Shown piece by piece: positions 1 to 12,576 of a DNA stretch of 64,000 nt. The position numbers and the translations under genes were made by a program. Within the stretch, counting starts at the first letter, position 1, and every line of letters begins with the position of its first letter. The notes beneath the pieces were generated by a model, which was not told the DNA's origin, ran no database searches, and saw nothing but the letters and a program-made list of their open reading frames with translations. Origin of the DNA: Cryoendolithus antarcticus (Eukaryota; Ascomycota; Dothideomycetes; Cladosporiales; Cladosporiaceae); assembly GCA_002077065.1 (NCBI GenBank), contig NAJO01000024.1:558001-622000 (forward strand), written 5' to 3'.

Positions 1-3000
1 GAGTCCGTCCGCATCCGCGACGCCACGTTCACTTGGGACACGAACGAAGATAAGAATGTGCTGTCCGATGTCAACTTCACGGCGCACAAAGGCGAGCTCT
101 CCTGTATCGTCGGACGCGTTGGAGCGGGCAAAAGCTCCTTCCTCCAGACTATGCTAGGTGACCTGTACAAGATCAAGGGCGAAGTCGTATTGAGAGGACA
201 CTCGGCGTACGTGGCGCAGAGCCCTTGGGTCATGAACGCTAGTGTGCGTGAGAACATCGTATTTGGCTATCGATGGGATCCTGCGTTCTACGAGCGTACG
301 GTACATGCTTGTGCGTTAGTCGAGGACTTCGCGAGTCTACCTGATGGTGACCAGACTGAAGTTGGAGAGAGAGGAATTAGTCTTTCCGGTGGACAGAAGG
401 CGCGATTGACGCTGGCGAGAGCTGTGTATGCGCGGGCTGATATCTACCTACTGGACGATGTGCTGAGTGCGGTGGATCAGCATGTTGGGAGGCACATCAT
501 CAACAATGTCCTGGGCTCACGAGGATTACTCGCAGGCAAGACTCGTATACTCGCAACGAACTCCATACCGGTGCTGATGGAGGCGCACTTTATTGTGTTG
601 CTTCGCGATGGCAGGATACTGGAGCGTGGCACATACGAGCAGCTCACAGCGATGAAGGGTGAGATCGCGCAGCTGATCAAGACCTCAAATAATGACGACT
701 CGGCTATGTCAGAGAACGGCGATGCGGACGATAATGGCAGTCCAAGCACGGAAGCGAGCACTGTATATGAGAACGCTGAGGAGGCTGAAGAAGCGCAGGA
801 AGGTCTGACTATGCTTGCACCTATCAAAGCTAATCCTGGGATGCCTGCGAGGAAGGAGTCGAGTCTTACGCTAAGAAGAGCGAGCACAGCGAGCTTCAGA
901 GGTCCGAGAGGCAAGATGAACGATGAGGAAGAGGCGAAGTCGGTGAGTAGATCTTTAGATCGAGGACTAACATTAGAAAGGATCTTGCGCAGTGCTGATG
1001 ATCTATCACAGGGTCCATTGAAAAGCAAGCAGACCAAAGAGTTTTCCGAGCAGGGTAAAGTTAAGTGGGACGTGTATCTGGAGTATGCCAAGACCAGCAA
1101 TCTGGTCGCTGTTGCGATCTACGCAGTGACCCTACTCGGTGCGCAAACAGCACAGATAGGTACGTACTCCCCTTTCCCAGCTACCCGTCTTACAACGGAG
1201 ATATCTCCGTACTTGCCAGCGCATACGCTGCAACACGACGCGGTCCAGCCGTCTTGTTCATTGAGCCGGGTAGCTGTCACCGCTCCCGCGAGCATCTGGC
1301 GCTCAACGCCCATCAATGGTACGCTAACTTCTTTCGCGCAAATAGGCGGCAGCGTCTGGCTCAAGCAATGGTCCGAAGTCAACAGCAGAGTCGGCGGCAA
1401 CCCAGAAGTCGGCAAGTACATCGGGATCTACTTTGCTTTCGGTTTCGGCAGCGCCGCACTCGTCGTTGTGCAGACACTCATACTATGGATCTTCTGCTCG
1501 ATCGAGGTAAGTCCAGCCACTCCGTTCCCAACATCCGCGTTTTCTTCGGAGAAAGCAATTACCCATGTCCTGCACGACGTTCTCGAGGAATCGCCATGCA
1601 GGCACTAGTTGCTCGCTTAAGTGCATGCCACCCGGCTTTTGGATCCACGCCGCTACTGCAACGCTTGTGTACATGCATGCACCGTGTACCAGGACATGGG
1701 GACTTGTTTCGGAACTCGCAGCCGTCTCGCTTGCTGTTGAGATCGGATCGCTGACTATTGTCGATGTGTACAGGCTTCGCGTAAACTGCACGAGAGGATG
1801 GCGTATGCGATCTTCCGGAGTCCGATGAGCTTCTTTGAGACCACACCTACTGGTCGTATTCTGAATCGATTCTCGAGGTATGTCTCACACCCTTGAAGTT
1901 GTCTGAGGAGCTTGGCCATGTGGCATTGTGCAGAAGGTTTGCGCGACCGTTGTGCGCTGCACAGCAATGTCACGTCTGAGTCGCAACCACGTGGTGCGGT
2001 GAACTGCTCTCAACACCGTTGGCAACGCTCACACATGGGCATATGCGTCACGTGGCTACCATGCCATAGTGTGCATTGTGACTAGATCGCTGATTACTAT
2101 ATACAGTGACATCTACCGCGTCGATGAAGTCCTTGCGAGGACCTTCAATATGCTCTTCGTCAACGCTGCCCGCGCAGCCTTCACCCTCGTGGTCATCTGC
2201 ATCACAACACCCATCTTCATGGTCCTCATCATCCCGCTGGGCGGCCTCTATCTCTGGATTCAGCGATATTACCTTCGCACCTCTCGTGAGCTGAAGCGCC
2301 TCGACAGCATCAGCCGAAGTCCCATATATGCCCATTTCCAGGAATCGCTCAGTGGCATCACCACCATCAGAGCTTACCGCCAGCAGCAGCGTTTCGGACT
2401 CGAGAACGAGTGGCGCGTCGATGCGAATCTACGAGCTTACTTCCCCAGCATCAACGCTAACAGATGGCTCGCTGTACGGCTAGAGTTCATAGGATCGATC
2501 ATCATCCTGTCCGCGGCCAGCTTCGCGATCATCTCGGTCTCGTCTGGAAGCGGGCTAAGTGCCGGTTGGGTCGGTCTGGCGATGAGCTACACCCTGCAGA
2601 TCACTCAGTCGCTCAACTGGATTGTGAGACAGACCGTCGAAGTCGAGACTAACATTGTGTCTGTCGAGCGAGTCCTGGAATACTCACGCCTGCCCAGCGA
2701 AGCGCCCGAGATCATCTCGAAGAACCGCCCGCCTGTCAGTTGGCCTGCTAAGGGTGCTGTAAGCTTCAACAACTTCAGCACGAGGTACCGACCTGGGCTT
2801 GAGCCGGTCTTACGGAACATCAATCTCAGCATCAAGTCTCACGAGAAGATCGGTGTTGTGGGTCGGACTGGTGCTGGCAAGAGCTCGTTGACTCTGTCAC
2901 TGTTCCGGATCATCGAGCCAACAGGGGGAGACATCACCATCGATGATGTGAGTACAAGCGCCATTGGCTTGTTGGATCTTCGCAGAAGACTGGCCATCAT

Positions 3001-3555
3001 TCCTCAAGACGCAGCGCTATTCGAGGGCACCGTGAGAGACAATCTCGATCCTGGACATGTGCATGACGACACAGAGCTCTGGAGCGTGCTCGATCATGCA
3101 CGATTGAGAGATCATATATCGTCCATGACTGGTCAGCTTGACGCGAAGATCAACGAAGGAGGATCCAATCTGTCTTCCGGACAGCGGCAGTTGATCAGTC
3201 TCGCCCGAGCACTACTGACGCCGAGCAATATACTGGTACTAGATGAGGCTACCGCTGCGGTGGATGTCGAGACGGACGCAATGCTGCAGACGACGCTGCG
3301 GAGTAATATGTTCAAGGATCGGACGATCATCACGAGTAAGTCTTCCCCTTAGCTGCCAAGTAACATCGAGTCAGTACTCACATCAATCTAGTTGCTCACC
3401 GCATCAACACCATCCTCGACAGCGACCGTATTGTCGTCCTCGACCACGGCGAGATCAAGGAGTTCGACACACCTCAGAACCTCGTGAAGAGCAAAGGCCT
3501 CTTCTACGAGCTTGTAAAAGAGTCGGGTCTGCTCAGTGCCGTAGACATGTCATAG
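1..3555 (+). CDS. ABCC-family (MRP/Ycf1-type) ABC transporter, 5' truncated by window edge
   Basis: This is the C-terminal 938 residues of a full-size ABC transporter of the Ycf1/MRP group. In yeast these export glutathione conjugates and metals into the vacuole. My exon model is 1-1159, 1346-1506, 1774-1877, 2107-3335 and 3392-3555, with GT-AG introns and the frame kept at each join. The first nucleotide-binding domain has Walker [10 protein letters not shown], signature LSGGQ and Walker B IYLLDD. An acidic/Ser-rich linker with RRAS sites follows, then a second membrane domain (from about nt 1070 to 2600). The second nucleotide-binding domain has Walker [10 protein letters not shown], signature LSSGQ, Walker B ILVLDEAT and an AHR H-loop encoded by the last exon. 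The first membrane domain and N-terminus lie outside the window. Three introns in the second membrane domain are 186, 267 and 229 nt, unusually long here. Substrate cannot be told from sequence. Confidence 0.95.
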
Positions 3556-6500
3556 ACGGTACACAGGGCCTGCACACCTACTATACACTCGCATGTCTCC
3601 CATAGGACCATACTTTCAATCGACCCAAGATGGAGGCCCGCAAAGTCACTATGCACTCGCATTCCACAGCACGCACTTATATTTCCGGCGATATCCCACG
3701 TGAGAATGTTGTAGTAGGGCACCTTATCGTTGCCTTGGGTGGAGCAACCAATACCCCGATTGATGGGTCAGACCGGAAGTGTCTTCCGTAATCTACGATG
3801 CAAACACACCCGTCTCGTCTACGTGCTTTACCGCTTCGGCCTACTCTACGGCATGCAGACAGTGTGGAGCCTTTAGTGATGCCCCGTGCAGGTGCGAGAA
3901 ATGTCCGCAGGCTAATGAGAATCGGGGTGATGCGAGGACGGCCTGAAATGCACCCTGCTCCCGCCATTCCAATAGTCTTCGCATTCTCCTGGTACTATAA
4001 TTTGCACCACGAGGGGTCTGCCGTCTTAGGCTGCACCGCGAAGAGCTAGAGCCCTTAGTAACGGATTTTCGTAACGGCAGCTCCGTTTTGTGGTGCAGAG
4101 ACAAGGTGAAGTCGCTGCTGTGCATACTCTTCGACGTGACACCTTGAAACTATCAGAGGCGCGGAAGTTGGCTTCCAATGCAGGTCGGTCGATTCCGTAG
4201 GGAGTCACTCATCATGAACATCATTAGGGCATCGGACAGATGTCCGAGATCGCTGCCAGTGCCGTACGAAAAGCAACACAAGATACCGTCGTGCAACGAA
4301 CCCAATCAGCAGCGCTCGATAGAGCAGTGATGTGTGCTGCGCCGTAGTAGTGACGGACTGCTAGTAGGAGAACATACTCCCTCATCGTCGCGGTCCGTTT
4401 CCCTTTCCAGGCGCGTGCCAGCATCGGGCAAGGTTCTACGTGATGATGGTGTCACGTCCTTTGATGCTACGCGGCCAGGAAAGGTCAATGGCATCCGCGC
4501 CCTCGCGTTCGACCGTTCGCGCATCCCGTGCGAGAAAAATCTCGAGGCACGTGGTTGTCGACCTCCGGGGTCTCATGCAATGATGTGGAGTGGAATACTT
4601 CGGAGGCATCTTCCTGCACACGATGTGGGGGTCACTGAGGTAGCTTGCCGTGTCTATGTGACGATGGCTTGTTTGTGCCGCAGTCTGACATACACGGTTC
4701 CAATGTCAGCTGCTGCTGAAGCTGCTTCTCAGCACCAAAAGGGCTCCCCTCATGTCGTGAAGTCAGAACTTTCACCGACAGCCAGGTTACCAACGAGGCT
4801 CGACACGGTCGGACCGTGCCATTGCGAATCGAGATCCGAGAAGCATGTCTGCAGTGCGAGATGAGCGGGCGGGCCGAGCAGCTGCTAATGCCGACCTTCA
4901 TCACGATTCGCAGCCGAACGATCATCATTCTGATCCTTTCATACCGCAACCTTGTCAGCAATCTCGAGTTTGATCGACGGTCCCTGTCTCAGCTACATGC
5001 TAAGCATGCGCTGGGAAGGGCCGTGGCGTGGGTTTGCAGTGCCCGACTTCCCCGACCGTTCTGTGTCACGCGAATTTACGGGCCTACCAGGGATATTTGA
5101 CAGCTGTGACGCCAGCATCAAGCAGGTGTATCGCAATCTGGACTGCTCGATATTTGAAGTGATTGAAAAATCGTGCTTCTTGACCTGGCCGTCGCGGATC
5201 GGGAAGGTGCTTTCTCGGCTCGTGCTGGTGGGTCCTGTTATACACAGTCCTGGTCATGGGTATGATTATCATGGCACTGACTTACAACGTATGATTGTAC
5301 AGCTTGCAGGTGTGCCATCAAGCTTCGAGTCCTGGTACCTTGGAGATCACTGCACCTCTCTTCGTGCATCAGGTGCTCTCACGTCTGGCAGCAATTCAGC
5401 ACGTCAAGGATATTGGTCGATCCGATCAGAGTATCTCAACAGCCTCGTAAACGGCGCATCCGATGGATCGCTTCGATTCCAATGGAGTTTCCTACGATCG
5501 CAAATACCCGTAAAGTGCGTTTGTGACTCTCTTTAATTCTCATTCCAGTCGGCGGCCCACGGATGACGGTAAGCACCCTTGTTTCACTACCTCCACATGC
5601 AATGGCTTGCTTAACGACCGCCAAGCGCAATACAGGTCTGTTCCCCGCGGGTTCCGAAAATCAACTAGTAGGGGACGCCTGCCAGACTGCCAATCACCTG
5701 GCCGCCCCATGCTCGACGGATGTCGGAACTCAACGCCATCTCAATCGTCTCAATCGCCTGGCTGCTCTAGCACGTAGCGTGCGCCTGGTCGCTGGGAATC
5801 CGATTGCAGATCGGCTCCAACTGCCCTTTGCTCTTAAGGTCATCTCGTTCACAGACTGTATCTTAGCAACATGGTGAGATAGGTTTCAGGAGGGTGAAGA
5901 TGTACCTCCCGTGAGTTCGTACGGCTGTGACGCTATCGCTGCGGTGCAACTAATCGTCCGAATGCTTGCTTTGTCGTGGGATGTCTGCTGTTGGCTAAGC
6001 AAGCAGTTTATCTTGCGCAGTGCTAGAGACGAACCGTCGACTTCTGCAGAATTTAGCAACGAAGTTCAGACGTTTCGAAAGTGTGGAGGCACTCGACTGT
6101 GGCCGGTACCGAGCCATGTTGTAATTTCTCGAAAGATATAACGAAGTTACTGGTCCTGCATGGAGTCCTACAGCCATCAACACCTCACATGCACCCGAGA
6201 TTTGTCCGCAGGCGTCCAATATCCCCGGAAAATCTGCACATTTGGTCTGGGTCGCGTGCGGCACGAGATCGGCTTGTCCTTCGCGTCCTCGGTACCACAG
6301 TACCATGCACTCGCTGTTCGACTCTCGACCGGGCTAAGTGCTTCACCTGCATCAACACACACGTTTACTGCGATTCATTATGCTCAAGCCTTGTAAGCGA
6401 CGGGAGAATGTCGATTCTCAAAATTGGATGACTCCGGCGACGGAAGCGAGGCCGTTACTCTTCCTTCGTTATGCTGTCGTTCGAACAGATCCTACTTCCG

Positions 6501-6752
6501 TTCGAAGTCTAATCGCTATATCATACAGCGAATATACTCCGCTCTAGACTGTTACTGTCCGAATTTACTACGTGAATTCAGTGCGTCGAAGGTGGCGACC
6601 ATTCGGCTCCGTCAATGAGTCCGGTGCAACAAGTCCTTACTATTCGGTCAGTATTCGTACGAAATGCAGACTCGGCGGCGCTACTGACAGCCTGTAGCCC
6701 TTACCACCCCATCGAATAACACTGCTCGTTCGATCTGGACGACTACCTCAGT
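3556..6752. other. Gene-poor intergenic stretch (3.2 kb)
   Basis: I see no recognisable gene, RNA gene or repeat family here. The longest open frame (4952-5536, +, 194 codons) begins at a TTG, matches nothing I know and has no convincing splice partners. Base composition looks like the rest of the window, so there is no sign of AT-rich RIP-degraded transposon sequence. It holds the 3' flank of the ABC transporter and the promoter of the DUF2841 gene. An unrecognised lineage-specific gene or non-coding RNA is possible. Confidence 0.5.
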
Positions 6753-9047
6753 ATGGTGCAGCCAGAACGGGCTATCCGGTTAAGACACAATGTTGCCAGA
6801 TCTGCGGTACGCAAATTGAGTGCACGCCAGAAGGGTCCCAAGTTGACGCTGACATTGGAGTGACATAGAAGCAATGCCCCGGATCGTACAAGGCTGTTGA
6901 GCAGCACGCCTCCAAACGTCTCAAAGCGGTGACCTTCACCTATCACGACAATACGGCCAATACCCAGACACTCGATGAGCATGAGCACTGGTCCGCGAAA
7001 ATTGTTGGTAACGAGGCTCATGTACTGTTCCGCAAAGCCCACGATGCCATGATGAGAACATCTACGCCGGGTACGTGCTCCCTGCGGCGCTGTCTGAACC
7101 GGTGTATGCAACTGCTGATCTCGAGCAGTCGAGAATCTTTCCCCATCGATGCACATACGCACCGACGATTCATACATGGATACTGATCCACAAGGGACAT
7201 CATCTACGTCGGGCTCCCGATGGTCGACAAACGAATTGATGAACGAATGCAATCAATTGATGCCACTTATCAAGCGAAAGATCGACTCTGCAGTCGTCAG
7301 TGAATCACACGACGACGCACTGGCTGTCACTACCGTGCAGGCACAGCGATGTCGCATTGACGACGCCGTAGAAGTCGAGAATTTCCTGCGTGAATGTCTC
7401 AAGAACTTGCAGCAGCTAGTGGTCAAGGCTATTGCCAAAGCTTGGATCAAGGGGATCTGCCCCAAAAAGCAAGCGAAGTTTCCATACCGAAGCAACCGAC
7501 AAAATAAGACTGATGTCATGGCCGGCCCAGCGACCATCCCTCCCTGGTGGCCGAAGAAGGAGATGTGTCCATTTGTTGAACCCGATCACATCGGCCGCAA
7601 TGGTAAGTGAGGGAGCACCTTGACAATATTTACGGTGAGCATCACTAACCGCAACGACAGAGCGATTGAATCTCTGTGTGCACCTTCTCCGACTGCGTCC
7701 TACACCTGATCAACTTGCCGCATGGAACAACGACAGCGCCGAGATCCGCAACACCCATCGCACGCAGGGCTGGACTGAGTTCCTCCAAGAGCTTGCGGGT
7801 GAATCGGTTGTATGTGCCGCCGGTGGACCAGGAGACAAGGAGGGTAAGCGTAAGGATCTCTTGAACAAACTATACTACGTTGCGAAGCTGGAGCAAGACT
7901 TTATTGATGGCAACATTGGTCAGTACTGGCCCATCTCGTGCACCGCGTGACACAACGCTAATGTCGACCCGTAGACGGCGATGCCATGTTCTTCTGGACG
8001 CCTGAGCCTAGCAAACCTGTCGCGGTGAAGAAGGCGAAACACTCCGCCGTATCTACTACGGACTCAGAGACGGAGAGTTCTGAAATCACGCTGTCAGGCT
8101 TGCCGACCAGGCATAGGATCGCAGGCAGCCCGGCGTCAGTTGGCGTACAAGATAACAAGAGAGTCCCCACTGCATCGAAATTGAAGATTGAGAACAGCGA
8201 AGTCGATACAACTATCCAGGCAGACATCGATTGCCGTGATAGCACGCTCCCAGCCGGAACACCAAGTAGACGGGCACGCCGACGACCAGTCCCACGCAGG
8301 CGACAAACCACTGACGCACTCCGCATCGAGCACCATGACCTCGATCGAGTTCCTCGGCATATTCAAGAGCAGACACAGCCATGGTACCCACAACAAGTCA
8401 ACCAATCTGTCGCCTGGAATGATAGAATCTCGCCTGCGGAATCGTTCGCTTCCTCTTACCACCTGACAGATCAGCACGGCAGATCAATCAGCTTCGAAGG
8501 GGAGCCAGATATTCACTACCAATCAATGCCTGAGTACGGCCATCAGCACGCTGATGTCAAGCAGCACATGCCCATTGGACAACAGACGTATGCTGTCGAC
8601 ATGGTGCATCACATTCCCCAGCCGCAATTCTCGGACACTGTTCCAAACACGCCCATTGTCTCTAGTGGTGGCTTCTCAGGCCATTTCATTCACCACATGC
8701 CGCCTCCTCACCAGTACCATGGCGTGGAGGCCCATGGTCTACCAACTCCGATGCATCCACCAGGTATGGTTATGCCGGAGTCACATCACGTCGACGGCTT
8801 CCAGTACCATCAACACCCACAGCCGTACGCGCATCACGATCAGCAAGCCTACCAGTACGGACCCAGTCAGCATTATGAGCAATATGCGTTCCGACCAGAC
8901 ACCGGAATACGACCTCACGATCTGCATCAGCACCCCATCGAGACGGGTCACCCTCAGCAGTACATAACTTATCCGGTCATGGACCCACATCAGCACGCGC
9001 CGGGAGTCTCTGGATACTGCGTCGACATCAACGGCGCACTTATTTGA
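6753..9047 (+). CDS. DUF2841 (YDR124W-like helical bundle) protein with His/Gln/Pro-rich tail
   Basis: The protein belongs to the DUF2841 family (yeast YDR124W; subtelomeric hrmA-cluster protein AFUB_079030), whose function is not established. Exon model: 6753-6806, 6869-7070, 7129-7602, 7661-7918, 7975-9047, giving 686 aa. The domain core is in exons 3-4: a helical stretch, then PPWWPKKEMCPF, EPDHIGRNERLNL and HLLRL, which are family hallmarks. The last three exons are well supported. The first two are my reconstruction: they open a frame upstream of the ATG at 7149, join in phase and have gtacgc/gtacgt donors, but a start at 7149 is also possible. The C-terminal 200 residues are very rich in His, Gln, Pro and Tyr and probably disordered. 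A nuclear regulatory role would be a guess. Confidence 0.82.
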
Positions 9048-10967
9048 GCACGCGCACGTCATAGTCTCCACGAAAAGCTTATCTGAGCCAAGCTCTGCAT
9101 ATTTCGGTCTTGTTCAGCGTTCAAGCGGCATGCACATATCCCGATTCGATTTAGCGACCTTGCTAGCGACTCGATTCACTTCTGCACACACCTTTTTGTA
9201 GCATTGCGCACGGCGATGCGCCATCTTTCGGCTCTTGTACACAGCACACAGCACACGGCACACAGCATCCAGGGGACATGATGATGGGTATATGATTATG
9301 ATGAGACGGTCGACGCCGAGTATACGATGCGGCACGAATGAGTAGGAGCGCGAGGAGCGCGGCATGAGGCGGTAATGGGCCAGCCAAGCAGCAGACTGTA
9401 ATCAGGCAGTTGACCTACGGTGCCAGACGTACTTCCGGCTTACAGTACATACCATGGATATATAGACAATGTCAATGATCCCAAAGTCTCGTGATACGGC
9501 ACCTTCCTGCTCTCGGTTATCACTGTCGAGACTACGCAGGTCGCTGACTCTATGTGCAGTAGGCTTTGCGCCACGGTTTCGTCGAGAGCTCAACGTCCAA
9601 AGCAAAATTAGCAAGGGCTCGCTCTCGATCAACATCATAACTCGCTTGCGCTACTTTAGACAGCTCCAGCGACGTATGACGGATGTGAGCACGCCGCCGA
9701 GAGCGATGCGACTTCCCCGCGAGCGCACGGTGTTGAGAAGCTATGGGGTAGACGATGATACGTTACACAGCAGGTCGCTGAAGGGGGGCCACGCCCCTGT
9801 CAGACCCTCGGATGGACAGGACAGGCTGGTCTGACAGCTAGCGAATGTCATGCAGATGCGAGAGTATGTCCCGGAAGCGTCGCGCCGTCGCCGGATGTCC
9901 ATGTACCCGGCTTCGCTACCGACTCCGACGGCGGAGGCCCCGAGACACCTCAACATCGAGCATTAGATTGGCAATCGGTGTAGACACCGTGGCCGAAGCT
10001 AGCTATCTCCACCTCTCCGGAAAGTCTAGCACGCACCGCGTGTCTGCGGTGTACGCTGACTCTCCGAACCCTGCAGCTACGTTTCAGCAGCTCTGCAGGA
10101 GTGAGCCGCGTAGTGAGTGCGATAACGAAAGCGTTGGAAGATCTAGCGCATTTGGAGACTTGAAGGCAGGTGATGGGCCGCGTAGCGGGAGCAAGGGATG
10201 GCTCGATGTGGTGTGGTGGGTTTTGCTCGACACACGCCAAGCAACAGCGTCGCCAGCTGCCAGCTTCCACGACGAGACTGGCGCATGGTATCAATCCATG
10301 GAGAAAGCGCACCTTCACACTCATTCCCCCTTGACTTTCGTCAACCTCGCTCTCGGCAAAGGATCGCCATCGCACCCATCGTCAGCTGCTCTCTCAGCTT
10401 TGTCGTCACTTGCCTGCTGAATTCGCAGCTCCTCTGTGCTAGTCGCTCGACGCAGATGCTTCGCGCAATGATTGCGCGACTTGTGCTCAATTGCTTTCAG
10501 CTTATCGCACTGGAGATTCGACTTTGCATCGCAGAGGCGATCGCATGCATGAAACCGCCTTTCAAACGGCAGCCGCAAGTGTATGTGAAGTATTCGTTTG
10601 AGCACATGACCTCGGACAGTAGCTGCTCGTACAGTAGTGAGGATCCACAAGGGTGATCGCGTCTCTCCTTCGCAATGGCGCTGGACAACAGTCCAGTGCC
10701 AAATGCTAATTACTAGCTGGCAGTCATGATCTTCTATGCCAGAAGCGGCCTTATGCTATCACGGGAGCACGGGATATATGGCTGTATATCTAAAGACATT
10801 CATCTGGTTTGCTTTACAACTCAAATGGCCTCAAGGTAAGCTCACAGAGTTCCGGCTGGCAGCGGGCCGACTTGCCCCGGTCGCTTAGTCGCATTGCCTG
10901 TCCCTGTCCAATGCAATGGTGATCTTGTACATAGCTCTTCATACAACGAAGCCATCATCTCGGCACG
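9048..10967. other. Intergenic stretch (1.9 kb)
   Basis: This separates the DUF2841 gene from the PIG-P gene. A 191-codon ATG-started frame (9845-10420, +) has Arg/Ser-rich composition and no recognisable domain, so I do not call it a gene. A short CA/CAC-rich imperfect repeat lies around 9238-9270. A TATA-like run near 10773-10790 sits about 190 nt upstream of the PIG-P start. Nothing else is recognisable. Confidence 0.5.
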
Positions 10968-12122
10968 ATGCCACCTCAGAGCAGAGGCACTCCACCAAAG
11001 CCGCCTCCGGTACCCACAGCCTTCCAGTCCAAATCCACCCCCAACCTCCCTACCCTCCGCTCCCTCCAAGACTCCTCCACGGACCCCTCACCCCGCCCAG
11101 ACTACCCCCCAGCAACCTCTCCCGAGATAGTCACCTCCCCCTCCGAAGCCACCTCCCTCGACAGCTTCACCCTTGACCCGCCTTCTCCACTCTCCTCAGC
11201 CCTCCCCTCAGAAGCGTCCACATCCGCCTCCGAATCGGACTCCGACGATGATGACACGGAGCCGCCGTCCTCCCTCCCTCCTCGAAGTCTCTACGCCCAC
11301 CCCTCCCGCTCACACTCCTTCCTCCCAAACCACTTCGCACCACCATTTTACAACCGTCCTCCCACGCCACTTCCTCCGAGTCCCTCCTTAACATCCCTCC
11401 TCCGGCCACCATACAAGCTCCCCTCCCGACCGTCGACGCCGGATATTTCCTCCGACGAAGCGTCTTCCCATCGCGCGGCGCCGACGACAGGGACCGCGAC
11501 GCCCTTGCCACGGGCGACGCCGAAAATACCGACGTATGAGTACTACGGCTTCACTTTATACCTCTCCTCGAGTCTAGCATTTATGGTCTACCTCCTCTGG
11601 GCCTATCTCCCCAGCCCCTTCCTTCGAAGTCTAGGAATAACATACTACCCCAACCGCTGGTGGGCGCTGGCAGTCCCAGCCTGGAGCGTCGTCTTCGTCC
11701 TATGGATCTACGTTGCGCTAGCAGGCTACAACACAGGATATCTTACGCTTCCACTCTCAAGCGTCGCCTGTCTCGTCGACGAAGCTGCTAACGTCGCGGT
11801 CGTGGACCGGCAAGGTAACTTGATTCGAGACGAACGACCGAGCTGGGAGGCAGCGACGCAATTTGCTGGGTCTACGGTACGAGCGAGAAGCGGGGTGAGA
11901 GGGGCTGCTTTGCCGCTTCGACCGCCACCTAGTCCTAGACGTGGCACGGGAAAGAATGGAGGGCAGATCACGCCCAAGGCGAGGAGTCGACAGAGTAGTC
12001 CTGCGGGGTATGGACTGGAGCCTGGCTTGGACTGGAAGACACTGTGGAATGAGGGGACGGATGCGGTGATGGATATACCTATTGGTGGGGTTTGTGAGAT
12101 CCTGTATGGAGGGGTTGATTGA
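10968..12122 (+). CDS. GPI19: PIG-P / Gpi19 subunit of GPI-GlcNAc transferase
   Basis: PIG-P is a small membrane subunit of the ER complex that adds GlcNAc to phosphatidylinositol, the first step of GPI-anchor synthesis. This is a single-exon gene of 384 aa. The first 185 residues are Pro/Ser-rich with an acidic run (SDSDDDD) and look disordered. The PIG-P domain follows from about residue 187: EYYGFTLYLSSSLAF, WAYLPSP and TYYPNRWWALAVPAW form the two hydrophobic hairpin segments, followed by a soluble C-terminal part ending GGVCEILYGG. The long N-terminal extension is common in filamentous fungi compared with the shorter yeast Gpi19. Another GPI-pathway gene (Pbn1/PIG-X) lies at the right end of the window, apparently by chance. 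Convergent with the Bdp1 gene. Confidence 0.93.
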   Translation: MPPQSRGTPPKPPPVPTAFQSKSTPNLPTLRSLQDSSTDPSPRPDYPPATSPEIVTSPSEATSLDSFTLDPPSPLSSALPSEASTSASESDSDDDDTEPPSSLPPRSLYAHPSRSHSFLPNHFAPPFYNRPPTPLPPSPSLTSLLRPPYKLPSRPSTPDISSDEASSHRAAPTTGTATPLPRATPKIPTYEYYGFTLYLSSSLAFMVYLLWAYLPSPFLRSLGITYYPNRWWALAVPAWSVVFVLWIYVALAGYNTGYLTLPLSSVACLVDEAANVAVVDRQGNLIRDERPSWEAATQFAGSTVRARSGVRGAALPLRPPPSPRRGTGKNGGQITPKARSRQSSPAGYGLEPGLDWKTLWNEGTDAVMDIPIGGVCEILYGGVD

Positions 12123-12576
12123 GCGGCAATGGGCTTGAGCATTCTGGAAAGAAGCATTGCATAGATACCCTTTTGGTTTAGCGAGCACAAATTGCAGCTC
12201 AGGAGTTCGAGTATTCATAAATCTCATTATGTGTACTTTCGACCTCTCAAGTGGTGCGACTCTGTCCTGAGCTTCTACAGGTGTGCTCACGGCAGTCAAT
12301 GTATCATGTCCTGCAAGCGTGAGAGAGAGATTGCCGCGTGCTTCTCTATTCCGTTTCTTCGGATTGAGACTCTCGGAGGCGCGGCACTTAGGGGCTTCAC
12401 TGCCCTAGCTAAAACTATGGGGCCATTTACCGCATCGCAGACTTTCGGAGCAGCGAATGCGCCGAATGCTGCATTCATGCAGCGTCCGCGTTGGCCTGCG
12501 TAGCTTCATCCCAATCATGTCATCATCATATCCATTCCCGTCAGCCCAATCCCTCCCATCCCCTCCAATCAACATC
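12123..12576. other. Convergent 3' intergenic region between PIG-P and Bdp1
   Basis: These 454 nt hold the 3' ends of two convergent genes. No gene or clear structured element is visible. Confidence 0.5.

Noticed and set aside
477..1100. 207-codon minus-strand frame within the ABC transporter
   Set aside because: Antisense shadow of a clearly coding region; its low stop density follows from the codon use of the real gene.
4952..5536. 194-codon open frame on the plus strand
   Set aside because: It starts at TTG, has no recognisable domain and no supporting splice partners; a frame this long can occur by chance in 3 kb of GC-balanced DNA.
6743..7252. 169-codon minus-strand frame over the DUF2841 5' exons
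   Set aside because: It is antisense to exons whose joins recover a continuous domain protein, and it has no domain of its own.
9845..10420. 191-codon ATG-started frame
   Set aside because: Arg/Ser-rich, no ordered segment, no homology I can recall, and overlapping frames on the other strand are nearly as long.
10842..11511. Possible minus-strand gene opposite PIG-P
   Set aside because: The frames come from the Pro/Ser-rich, C-rich strand bias of the PIG-P N-terminus.
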